Shown here piece by piece: positions 20,992 through 32,900 of a DNA stretch of 64,000 nucleotides. Location of the stretch: the NCBI RefSeq assembly GCF_021917145.1, contig NC_061064.1, positions 6,216,091-6,280,090 on the forward strand, given 5' to 3'. The notes below the pieces were generated by a model that had not been told where the DNA came from, ran no database searches, and saw only the letters and a program-made list of their open reading frames with translations. Each line of letters begins with the position of its first letter. The stretch's first letter is position 1. The DNA is from Hypomesus transpacificus (Eukaryota; Chordata; Actinopteri; Osmeriformes; Osmeridae). The translations under genes and the position numbers were made by a program.

Positions 20992-23900
20992 ATGGCGCGT
21001 CTGGTTGCGGTTTGTAGGGACGGAGATGAAGATTTCCCATTCCTTGCAAGACAAATTCCTCTTTACATCGATGACACTCTCACGGTAAGAAAGTATTAGT
21101 TGAGGTGTTTCTGTCACACAAACTATGCATGTCGGTTGCAAGGTTTCGTAATAAATGATCCGTTTTAAAAGTACCTTAAAACAAACCGTGTCAAAATGCT
21201 CGTTAGGTGGCTAGTGTTAGCTAGATAGCAAGGCCTGTCTGTCAAGTAACGCTGACTAGCTTTAGCTTTCTAACGTTTTCCTCCACTGGATTACTTGTGA
21301 TGTATCACTAGTTGCCTTTAGTACTCTGTCCATTTCATCAAGGGATAAGCATTGTTAAAAATTGTGCAGATATGTTACTGAGCCCTTAATCGATTCTCAA
21401 ACTGTAAATCAACAGGGACTGCTATCAATTCCCATAATTAATTGTATTCGTCTCTTCTCCATTTGAAGATGGTGATGGAATTTTCTGACAGTGTCATGAA
21501 CCTGGACAGCCACCAGATCAACAGCTCTCAGATGAAGCAGTTTGTCCAGGTGAGTGGGCTACATGGCACCTGAAGGGATGCCTATCCTCAAGAACAGGGA
21601 TGCCTTCGCCATAGACTCACACCGTCAGCGCCTCGACCGTGTTGTAACCGAGTGCTTTTCGCCACAGTATCACAGCATGTTGAAGCAACAGGAGCTGAGC
21701 GTTGCCATGATGGTGACGTCTAGGGAAGTGTTCAGTGCCCTGACCCAGCTGGTGCCGTGTGTGGGCTGCAGAAGGAGCGTGGAGCGCCTCTTCTCACAGT
21801 TGGTGGAATCTGGGAATCCGGCGTTGGAGCCCCTCACTGTGAAACCTACAGGAGTGCTCTCTGCCACCAAGGGGTGTGTGTCAGATGCCAGGAAGCTCTT
21901 CACCCTATTTTATGTCCACGGGTAAGACCACTTAGGCTCTTAGGGGAGCAGGCTCGATACTACCAGCTTTCTGAAGATGATGCATTTGAAAGAATTGTTG
22001 TTTAAGACTGAAGAAAAGAAAAAAAACTGCCTGTTTTATTGGAGAATAATTCCATGTCTTTGTCAGTCAGGGAAATATTTGAAATCGAATGCTAATGACT
22101 GATCCTGTATTGTTGCATGTTCCACAGGTCAAAGTTGAATGGGATGATCGATGCCATTCCAAAAAGCAAAAAGAACAAACGTTGCCAGTTGCACTCCTTA
22201 GACACACACAAACCCAAGCCTTTAGGGTGAGTTCTTTTTATTCGATTTTCCATAATACATTCACATGAACAAGATTTCTCTCATGTAGAAAAGTGTAAAG
22301 CCAGTTGATTCTGTTCCCGAGACCTGAAAGGAAAGCTAGTTCGTCTCTGTCTTTTTCAAAGATGCTTTTTGCAAAAAAATGTGCTGTGATGCAGTGTGTG
22401 CAATGGGATATCTTTATGCATCTGTAGAGAAGGATGCTCTGTGAAAGCGGTAGGTTTAGAGAAAGACAGTGGAGGAGCCAGGACAGACAACAGATGTAGC
22501 ATCGGGTTTCACTTTGGACCGTTTCAGTTCCCCAGCAGGTAGGCAGCACAGTGTGTTCCCCCAGAAGGACTTTCCCAGTTAGCCTTAACACCAGTCACGG
22601 AATATTTGAGGTTGTGGTTATGAAGACGTATTTGAGTTTGTTTGATAGTTTCCCCTCCCTTGAACTTCTTCCTAGCTGAGTGTGCAGTGTACTGTATGTT
22701 GAGATGCCATGTTCTGGGGCTGAGCCGTCCTCATGACGAGCCTGGGTGTGATCACAGGGGAAGCTGGATGGACGTGTGGGAGCTCATGTCTCAGGAGTGC
22801 AGGGATGAGGTCGTCCTCATTGACAGCGCCTGTCTCCTGGAGACCCTGGAGACATACTTGCGAAAACACAGGTAACTCCTTCACCCTTCAACAACTTCCC
22901 CTTCAGGGGGTTGGTTTCCACATTTTAGTTTTAATCTTTGTTTTCCATAACAGTATTTTATAGTTTGCTGGGTCGTTTCCCTGTTTTCTTGCTTGAATTG
23001 TTCTTTTTTTTTTTTGCGTGGCAGGTTTTGCACCGACTGCAAGAACAAGGTACTGAGGGCGTACAACATTTTGGTGGGGGAGCTGGACTGCAGTAAAGAG
23101 AAGGGCTACTGCGCAGCTTTGTACGAGGGGCTCCGCTGCTGCCCACACGAGCGCCACGTCCACGTGTGCTGCGAGACCGACTTCATCGCCCACCTGCTGG
23201 GTCGCGCCGAGCCCGAGTTTGCAGGGGGTTATGAGTACGTAAACCTCCCCGATCCCTCGTTTTTGTTGCCGTCGTTGACCTGTTGTTTCTTGCCGGGGCG
23301 GGCGTGCTGTTCCACCGAACGGAGCGTCTGACGTTATGCTCTCCGTTCAGGCGTAGGGAACGTCACGCCAAGACGATTGATATCGCGCAGGAGGAGGTTC
23401 TGACCTGCCTGGGGATCCACCTCTACGAGCGTCTCCACAGGATCTGGCAGAAGCTCCGGGCCGAGGAGCAGACGTGGCAGATGCTGTTCTACCTGGGCAT
23501 CGATGCCCTGCGCAAGAGCTTTGAGGTGGGTGCCATCGCCGCTTTGCATGACGCGTCCACCCCGTAGGGGACATGCGTCTGTCGAGGCGCTCGGTGGACC
23601 GCGCCCGTTTCCCCTCGGGGTTCGGCCCCGTCCGTGGGCGACGGATCGGCGGACCAGATGTGTGCCGTACGGTTTATCCGCCGCTCCTTGTGCCTTTTTC
23701 CCCCCCCCCTCCAGATGGCGGTGGAGAAGGTGCAGGGGATCAGCCGTCTGGAGCAGCTGTGCGAGGAGCTGTCTGAGGAGGAGCGGGCCAAGGAGCTGAA
23801 ACAGGAGAAGAAGAGACAGAAGCGCAAGAACAGGCGCAAGAACAAGTGTGGCTTCGACGTGTTGGAGCAGGAGGCCGAGGGCCCGGACAAGGGTCTGGAT

Positions 23901-25674
23901 GAGGTAATCCTCTCTCTCTGTCTCTCTCCGTCTCTGTCTCTCTCTATCTATCTCTCACCCTCTCTCTCTCTCTCATAATGCCAATGATCAGATCCAAGGC
24001 ATCCTTATGTTGCCGTTGTGCCTCTCAACATGGCCCTTCCAAGCATAGAGACCACCGTTGAATGGTCGTAGCGCTTGACTTCTTTCCCTCCACAGCATGA
24101 GTACCCAACACGGTCCCTTTTCTCTGTGGGCCTGCAGGGTCCGTTGGGGTCTGCTGAGGGAGGCTGCAAGGCCTGCGGCAGCCCGGAGGAGCAGGCGGCG
24201 GCAGCGGCGGGCCGCGTGGAGGTCATCGTCACCAACGACAGCACTTCCTGCAGCTGCCCGGACGGCGCCGTTCCGGGCTCGCCCAAAGCCAAGAAAGGTA
24301 ATGCTGCCCATCAGCCACCACCCAAGACCAATCCCCACGCTCACGGTAAGATCCACCCCACCGGTGCCTTTCGTTTTGAGGTCGGTAGCACCATGTAGCT
24401 TGGGCACACTGAGCTGATTACAGCTGCTTCCCCCCCATCCTTCTCCCAGGGTTGTCTCCTCACAGCAACGTGAGCGACTGTGGCTACTCCTCCAGCATGG
24501 AGGGCAGCGAAACCGGCTCGCGGGAGGGCTCTGACGTGGCCTGCACAGAGGGGATCTGCAACCATGACGAAGCGGGTCAGTTTAGGAGCTTCCCCCCCCC
24601 TCCCCAAGTGTCGTTGTGTGTCGTCCGTGACGTAACCTGACCTCGTCAGTCCCCGGTCTCACGGGGGGGAGTCTCCTCTGTAGGTGACTACTCCTGTGGC
24701 CACCGCTGTGCCGAGGACAAGGAGGAGGATGGAGTGGACAGCTGCGTGGAGTGCTGGGCCATCTCTGAGGGAAACACTAAGGGCAAGAACAAGAAGAAGA
24801 AAAGAAAGAACAAGGGCATGTGCAGTGATCAGGTGAGGAACGTGGGACAGATCGCAATCGCTGAAATGTCATTCGAGGATTTTCCCCCCGACTTGACATG
24901 TTCTTTTTCACCAATGTCTTGGGCCTGTTTGTCAGGGTCTGCCTGATGGCGGTGTGTCAGAGGGGAACAGGAAAGGGCTCGGCGCTGCCTCTCCGCACAC
25001 GTGCAGAAGCAAACAAACATGCAGCACTTTATGCTGTGAAACGTTTGCTAGCATTGCACTTCAGTTGCCGTGGGCGGAGCATCGAAAGAGCATGAGCCAA
25101 TATCTGGGGCTCCCAGAGGCCATGTTTGGTCAGTGGGACACCAGTGCCAATGGTCTAATGGAACTCCTGGTAAGTCAAATCTAATCTGCAATATAATATT
25201 AGAATTTAAATGTCCATGCTTTTGTAATACATTATTATTATGATTATTAATCATAATATTTAATGTTAATAACAGATCTGTTAAATTATGAATTGTATTA
25301 ATAATCTGTGAACTGCAATATGGGAACCAAATTGAGGGCAACCATGTACGTGTTATCCCTGGAAGTAAATTGTGCATTTTAGGTTTGCCCAGATAGTTTA
25401 TAACCAAGAAGACCTTTCAATATAGAAATCGGTTTAAGTAAACCGTGCCTTGGTTGTGAAACAGGACGACTCTGAAGTGACTTCAGATGAGGAGAACTGC
25501 CTCACACAGGATGAAATCCAGGCGTTTGTGAAGAACAACAAGTCTTTCTACAACAACCGGGATCAGTACCGACAGCACCTGAAAGAGAAATTCACCAATT
25601 ACTGCCTCTCCACTGAGCAGAGTAAACCAGTGTGTGGCGCAAAGTGGTTTGCCACCGCCACCGGCGTCAATTAG
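20992..25674 (+). CDS. ggnbp2: Gametogenetin-binding protein 2
   Basis: GGNBP2 (also ZNF403) is a gametogenetin-binding protein linked to spermatogenesis and placental development. Coding exons: 20992-21084, 21469-21549, 21668-21921, 22128-22226, 22758-22871, 23025-23234, 23351-23525, 23715-23903, 24138-24297, 24450-24575, 24684-24832, 24936-25169, 25465-25674. All phases fit, giving 697 aa, the same length as I recall for human. The N-terminus starts MARLVAVCRDG. The middle has many conserved cysteines (VPCVGCRRSVERLF, CTDCKNKVLRAYNIL, CCPHERHVHVCCETDF), suggesting metal binding. Later come a basic stretch (KKRQKRKNRRKNK), the serine-rich SDCGYSSSMEGSETGS, a second basic stretch (KNKKKKRKNK), and a C-terminus with YRQHLKEKF. 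Exon 9 has a second in-frame acceptor at 24095/24096 that would add 14 residues. Confidence 0.95.
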
Positions 25675-26971
25675 TTATCCACATGAAATCTTTGTACTGG
25701 AAAACACTCATTATTACCACTGCTGCGCCGCCTCTGAAGAGAGAAACTTCAGAAGTATGATGTGTTGTCTTGTTCCCAATTTTTTTCCCACCCTTTTGTT
25801 TAAAGTAATTGGGAATTATTTTCTATGTCAAACTGTCTCCCTGTCACCTATTTCCCCTCTATCTGGCCCTTCTCCTCACTCCTCTGCCCCCTCCCTGACC
25901 AAGCCCAGCTGTTATTTCTGAACTGGTATGTAGGGCTGCTGGTGAGAGCACAGTGGATTTTGATAATCAAGCTTGCAAAGCTGTGACATTAGGGTTAGAT
26001 GTTGATAGTCTTATGTTTTTTTTTGCATTTTCTATTTTGTTCCACATCCTGTGACGCATCATTTTAGTGGCAAAAGTTGTACCAATTCCAATGTGTACAG
26101 AAATGAAATTATCTGAATATAAAGATTTTACAGAAAATAAACATCCATTTATAACGAGATGGATGAGAAGTTAAGAGCGTTATGTGCGAAATTTACAAAA
26201 ATAAAGAATATTTATTAATATGCATTACACCGTTGTTTTGATTTTTTATTTTAGGTCGGTTTAGTCTTCCATGTGCAAATTGACAAATGTCATCCACAAT
26301 GCCGTTGTCAACAAGGCACCAGTAGATGGCATTGTTAGACAAGTTTAGCCCGTTTTTGGTTTCTCCTTATCATTACAGGAGTTGTTCCAGAGACTACAGG
26401 AGAATTCCATTTCTGAATAGCATTTAGTTTCAATATTGCCATAATTCTGTTCAATGTTTTCTACTTCTCAAACCTTAATCATACAGTAATAATACTTTTA
26501 TAATATATTTTCAACAAACATTATTTTAATGAGACATACATTATATTTTTGCCAAATATCCATAAACACTTCATAAATCATCCAGACATTACTAAATGAA
26601 GAGATGTGATGTCTTTGCTGAACAGTAATCTACTCAAGATTTAGAGTCCCTGAAGAAATTACGGTTTATCACCGCGAGACCTGTATAAATCAAGTGGGAG
26701 GTGATGTCAACCAAACACATAACGAAACGGTTGCCATTTAATATTTAATCCCGAGCGCAGGGATTGGGGCTTCCGTATACGATGGTTTTTCCTGGATGCT
26801 GGATGCGAAAGCAGGATTAGGGAGGGCTGAATGGTGCTGCAGCACGCCCCATATAACACTAAGTATAGTGACTAGTTTGGACAGATATACTTTCGCCGGT
26901 AACCGATTGCTGTCGCTTTCACTGCGACAGGTTTGTAAAAGTATAGTGTTTGTCGTTGATAATCCTCCGAG
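25675..26971. other. ggnbp2 3' UTR and dhrs11 promoter
   Basis: The left part is ggnbp2 3' UTR with poly(A) signals AATAAA at 26136-26141 and 26200-26205. The right part, up to the dhrs11 ATG at 26972, should hold the dhrs11 promoter and 5' UTR. No other gene was seen. Confidence 0.6.
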
Positions 26972-29900
26972 ATGGAGCGCTGGAAAGGCAGGGTAGCTCT
27001 CGTGACAGGAGCCTCGGTCGGGATTGGAGCGGCTGTTGCACGGGCACTTGTCCAACAAGGCATGAAGGTTGTCGGATGTGCCAGGAACGTGGACAAGATA
27101 GAGGTAAGATCATATTAAACTATGCTAAGTGACGAAACTACACTGTACACTCATATTTGGTAACCAACATTAGCTTGTTCTTAGGGTTGATGGAAGTACA
27201 CCGCAGATCAATTTGGGATTGTTGGAGAGCTAGCTGTCTTGCTAGCCACCACCTCCAGGCTGCAAGATTACCAGCTAGCTTCTTAGCTAATAAAAACAGT
27301 GATTACATCGATGCTCTTAATGCAGATCCCAGTAGGCTACTTAATAGTGTAGTTATATATCCGACCTATGATTCAAAGTGACGAAACAAGGATAAAAGTT
27401 TAACAATTACATTACACCATGAGCTCTCCCAACAATTACACACGACAAGTACATTTGTAAAAGAAATCCTTGTAAAAATATATATTTACAGGAATCTGTT
27501 ATAGACTATTCATGCTTTTGTATACTGGGCTTTTACACATAATGCTACATTATCAAATAAACAAACAGGCTTATTTGTCAACATGACATAGTCACGTACA
27601 TCTTGAATATATACACATAAGATCTGAAAACTGTGGGCGGGCTATTTGTATTATTGTCTTATCTTGATTGTGCAATTGATTTAGCCCTCCCCCCATTTGC
27701 TAATCACATGGCCTCCTGTCAATCGTTAACCTTTAGATTTTAGCCCCTGTCCTTGACTTTTGCAAGACTTTACAGCAACTTAGCCTTCAGAATCAATCAG
27801 CAATTACAATATGTCAAACTAGTCCCAGGTTTACTGCAAAGGAGGGCTCAGCTTGCCTCAACTTACCACTTATAGTTTGTCTGCTGAGTAGATCATTACT
27901 ATTTTCTGTGTCGTAAGTTTGGACTTTTAATATAAGGGGAATTTTCTCATAGAAAAGAATGCCTATCATTTGAGTCATGTGTTCACAGAAAACATTTCAG
28001 AAGTAGGCTGTGTACTTGGATGTACTTTTATAAACTCTGCTTTTTATACCAAGCTTTGATTTATACACACGCAAACTTATTTTGGACAAACATTTGGCCA
28101 GCCAAGAGGAAAGATGTTAGATTGTGTGGTTGAAGGAAAACCCTAGCTTTCAATGCCCCCTCTCTGAGACTGCATCAGTTGTAAGAGGCCTTTGAGAGTT
28201 GTCTGGGCTAAAACAGAGGGGACAAGGCTGGCATTGTAGCCCCTTGCCATGCTCACTGTGGACTGCAGTAGCAGGGCCAAACCGGGAATAGCGAACGTGG
28301 GGGTTCGTGAGTGTCCATCACCATGCAATTGTTCTCAACTTCCCCTCGGTGCTCTTTCACAGGAAAATACGATGATCAGTAGTAGCCTACCATTTACATA
28401 TCCCCAAAGTAGTGTGCTCCGTGATGACAGACAAGACATGAAATAGGATCACTTCCATGAATGAAACCATATTGTATGTCATGCTGTAATGTCAAGCAAT
28501 TTCCTGTATAATAGGAGCTTGAATGAGCTGGAGAGGGAACTTGACAGAAGTGCCTCAAAAAGGAGGGGGGGGGGGGGGAGGGGACGGCAGTGAGAGACTT
28601 GTATCGTCGCCCTGGGCTGCCTGCAGGAATTAAAGAAGGAGGGAGGGAACGAGGGGAGGGAGAGAGAGAGAGGGAGGGAATGAATTGGAATGGAATGGCA
28701 ACTTCCGAGAAACCCCAACCAGAAAGCTAGCCAGATTCCAACAAACACTTGTAAAATGTTTAGGAAAAAAAACTGGCCTCTTATGTCAAAACCTACAGGA
28801 ACTAGTGTACCTAAACATTTCACATTGAGATTTGTATCTGTATCCAAAGCAACATACTGTACATAGCTACCACAGATAGGACCAGTTCTACGACCATATT
28901 ATTGTCACGCTTAGCTTAGCATAGCATAGCATACCATATATATCCCCCTGTGCTTATTTTGATTCTGTTTCCGGGAGAACAGGTAAAGCATAGTCACCTT
29001 GTTCCAGGTGCCCTAACTGTGATTCAATGGCTTACATAGAACATCTGTAACATCAGAATTATCTTGGTGATTAGGCGAGCAATTCAGTCAAGTGATTAAA
29101 ACAAAACCTTCCGCAACACAGAGGGTGTAACACAATCCTAAACAGTTCAGTGACTGAGTCAGATCAAGTAGTACAATGCCTTTATCTCAGCTGGCCGAAG
29201 CCACGACCTGCTTTTATTGTTTTGTACACAGGCGTAGCCCCGAGTGTGTCGGGCTGCATTGTGTAACCGTATGGAGGTGGCGTACGGTCGGCTTTCAGCA
29301 GCGTTCCTGTCGGGAGGAGGGGCACCCCTGGGAGAAGGAGGAGGGCGTCTGTCATTTTATCTACGAGTGGCTGTACTTTGGGCTCAGCCAGTTCTCAGAA
29401 AATGTCGGCGGTGCATGGCATGAAGCAGGTCCCGCCCCAAGGATCACCGTGTCATCTTTGGATCTGGTGCGAAAAAGGGGAGGGGCGGGGTGGGCAAGGG
29501 AAAGACGGGTCCCAGTTTGTTTCCTCCTCGTTTCCCCTCCTCCTACCCTTTCCCCACCCCCAAAAAAATAATTAACATAGACCATCAAACTATTTGCACC
29601 GTCATTCCCTTTCGAAAAAAATGACCCGTAACAATGCCCCCCGATCCCTGCCCTCTTCTGCCATAGTGCAGTCCCTTAGCTACAGTTAATAGTTAAGGTT
29701 AGATGACAGCAGTAGTTCATTATCAGCCTGCTTCAGCCCACTACAGTAACGTTTGCCAGTGTTGTGAGAAATGTTTGTGTCCCGGGGAAAAAACTTGCTG
29801 AGATGAGAGAAGGTGGGAATGGTGTTTATTGACTCCATGGGTTGTGGAGACATCATAAGTCGAAAGCCGACCGAAGGTGTTAATGGGTAGCAATCTACCA

Positions 29901-32900
29901 GCTTTTCCTTGTGGAACATTGTCTATAATTCACCCTGGAGGAATGCATTTGACCCGGCGGCCAACTTTTATTTAGCTTTTTACAACACCACAGAGCCCCA
30001 TAAATCAGGCCGTATTTCTTTCAATTCCCTTTTGTGATCATGTCAGTCTGTCAGCAGAGCTTTCGGGCCGGAGCATGGTCCGGATCATCCGTGGTCCTGA
30101 GCTAATGCCCGACTTAGCCATCGAGAGCCATGTTCGACAGGATTGTTGAGTCATTGCTCGTCCAGTTGGGTAGGGATTGGCTGGCCTACATTTGAGATTA
30201 TAAAATTGCATTACGTCCCCCCCAAAAATCCATTAACGGCCTCAGAAAAAGTTAATCCATTTACCATTTTGGTCTGGAGTTATCCGAAAAAGTGATGTCA
30301 CCTTACACAAAGAGACGCACCGGGATCGTCGGAGACGGACAAAGTGTCGTTTTCTTTGCCTGCGTTTAGAAATAGACACAGCAATGCAGATGCCCTACAA
30401 TGCGTCATGCCAACGGGAATATTAGGATTCTTCACAGGCTCAAGAGGTTAAATGTGCGCCCTGGGGGGTGTAGGAACTGTACTCCATCATGACCAGGCAG
30501 ACACCAAACAGAGAGTCCTCCTCTTTGGCTCAGCCTGCATGCGCTGGTAAACGTGCGCCCGGCGGATTGGGAATTCGGGTCCCGACCGGTTCATTGTGTC
30601 TGTGAGAAACTGTCACTGTGGTGCCACTGGAGTGACGTGTGCCCCCCCCCCCCCCCCCCCCTGCTTTTTTGAGGGGTTCTGGGCCGCCGGCCAGCGCACG
30701 GCTGTCGCCCAGCGAGTCATTTCCCCCCGGCAAGTTTTTTTTTTTTCATTTCCCCCCGGCAGGTGACCACTCTCTGTCTTCCACCTTTCTTAGTCTGTCT
30801 TGCTCCCCTTTGCGTATTTTCTCCTTCCACTCTTTCGTATTCTCTCTCTTTCTCTCTCTCTTTTCTCCAGTCAGTGTGTTTGCATTCACTCAGGGGGTAA
30901 AGATAATGAAACCATGAAAAAAGTGCTGGCTCTGCTTGTGACCGACCTGCACTGCAGGTATTCCATGTGATGAGTCAATTCTGTCCCAGGCTCATCTGCT
31001 CATTACTTATTCATCGACTCTTGTCTGACCCCCCTGGCGCTTTTCCACGGACTTGATTTTCCATTTTGGCCCTAAGATGATAAATCACTGCATCCGTCAC
31101 CACTTTCCCATATGGAAACTGTTGCTGTGTCAAAGACAATCTCGCCTTGGCGCTTACTAAGCATCTCTCTCACGCCTTTCACTGTTTGCGATTGAGTTAC
31201 CACTCAGCCAAGTTAACCATTATTTGCTCGGTAATACAAATCCTTGTGTTGCTGAGCCGCTTTGTTTGTTGTTGTTTTTTTCTTTTTTACATCCCACGCC
31301 CCCTTTACTGAAACCCTGACAATAGCTGGATCAATGACAGAGACAAGCTGCAGTGGTGCATTATGACACCTCTCCTCCTCCCCCCCCCCCCCCCCCAGCC
31401 AGCTCCACGTCCAGCTGACCGTCCATAATTACAGCCGCGTGGGCGTGGCTGCGGCGGGCTGCCTGCTCTCGTCCCCCCGCCCCCGGGATCACAGAGGTCT
31501 CGCACGGCAACGACACTCCCGATTGGTCCCGACTGCCGGCTGACCCCTGACAGCCCTCCCCCCCCTGTTCTCCCCCCCACTCTGGGCTGTCCATGCCGTG
31601 CTAGTCACCTGGAGATGCAGCGAGGGAGGCGGGGGGAGGGAGGGGAGGGAGGATAAGGAGAGACTTCCTGTCTCATCTCAGCAGGAGGGCTTGTCTGTGT
31701 TCACGCTGCGGAGCCGTCTCGGCCGTCACTGCCTGGCTGGCTTTGTCTCTCTCTCTCTCTGTGCGGCTGTATGTCTCGCCCCTTCGGGGTGCGACGGCCG
31801 TGTCCTGTTCCTCATGGCTTCGGCTGACAGTTTATTTATCTAGCCTTTCTGAAAAGCGCTCCTCTTAGGCAGTTCATATGGAAAGGGGAGAGAAAGAACA
31901 CACGGGGTTAGAAGAAGCACCCTCGTTCTGCGGAGGCTGTAATCACATGGATGCCTGTGGTTCAGATGGCTGTGCGTCGGACAGACTGAATTAGGCCAGG
32001 CTGGATCACAAACACAAAGACAGGCTCGGTTCACCGAGTTCTCCGTTTCAGGGAGAGGAGGGGGATATGGATGAGGAATAGAAATATAGGCCCTCTAATT
32101 GGATTGGTCTGTATAACCGAGGCTAAATCAATGCATTGCATTGGATGCTGAATGCTTCGAGGCTTTCTACCTCCAGTGTTGGCAGCTGTGGGTATTGAGT
32201 AGGACAGTTGCGTCGAAAAGGCTTCGGAGAACATTCTGTCGTCTCCCGTCTGTAAGTGAGACCACGGTGTTCCTCGTAGTCTCGACTAACAATCCGCAAT
32301 TCAGCGACTTTCTCCAATGAGATGTTCCTCCACCTAAGTGTTCCTCCACCTAAATGTTATTCAAAGGCTCCCTGCAATCAGTCCCAGCTTGATGAATTAG
32401 TTCTGAGTCAGATGTGTGTGAAGGGGAGGCCATTCACAGGGGCAGGGCTGCATGTGGCCCCTAACCAGCCCCGCTCTGCTCTCTGCTCTTGTCTTGCGTG
32501 TTAGCACCAAACACGTGGCATGCTGCACTCCTGCCTGTAGGCAGCTGTGCCCCACAGAGAATGGAGCCGCGTTCGGACTCCTGTGGAGCGTGCAGGATCC
32601 ACGAACCCACTGTTACCTCACACGCTGCCGCCGGTGGTGGTGGTGGTGGAGCGTGTTTAAACACGCACGGGGCCACCAGGGTTCGCCGTGACCTTTCCGC
32701 GACCTGCCTGAACTCCTGGGAGAAGGACGGTGTCGCGCGACGTCGCATTCGGTTTGTTTACCGGGGGCGGACACGGCTGCTGCGCCGCGGCAGCTGGGTA
32801 TCTCTCGCTCGCTCTGGCCAGCGAGCCCCTGCCCCCCCCTCCCCCCTGCCCCCCCCCTCCCCCCCTGCCTGCCTGCCCCCCCAAGGCTCCTGGTGACGGG

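Noticed and set aside
23489..24617. Overlapping open frames on both strands around ggnbp2 exons 8-10
   Set aside because: They are shadows of GC-rich coding exons whose correct frame is fixed by homology and splice phase.
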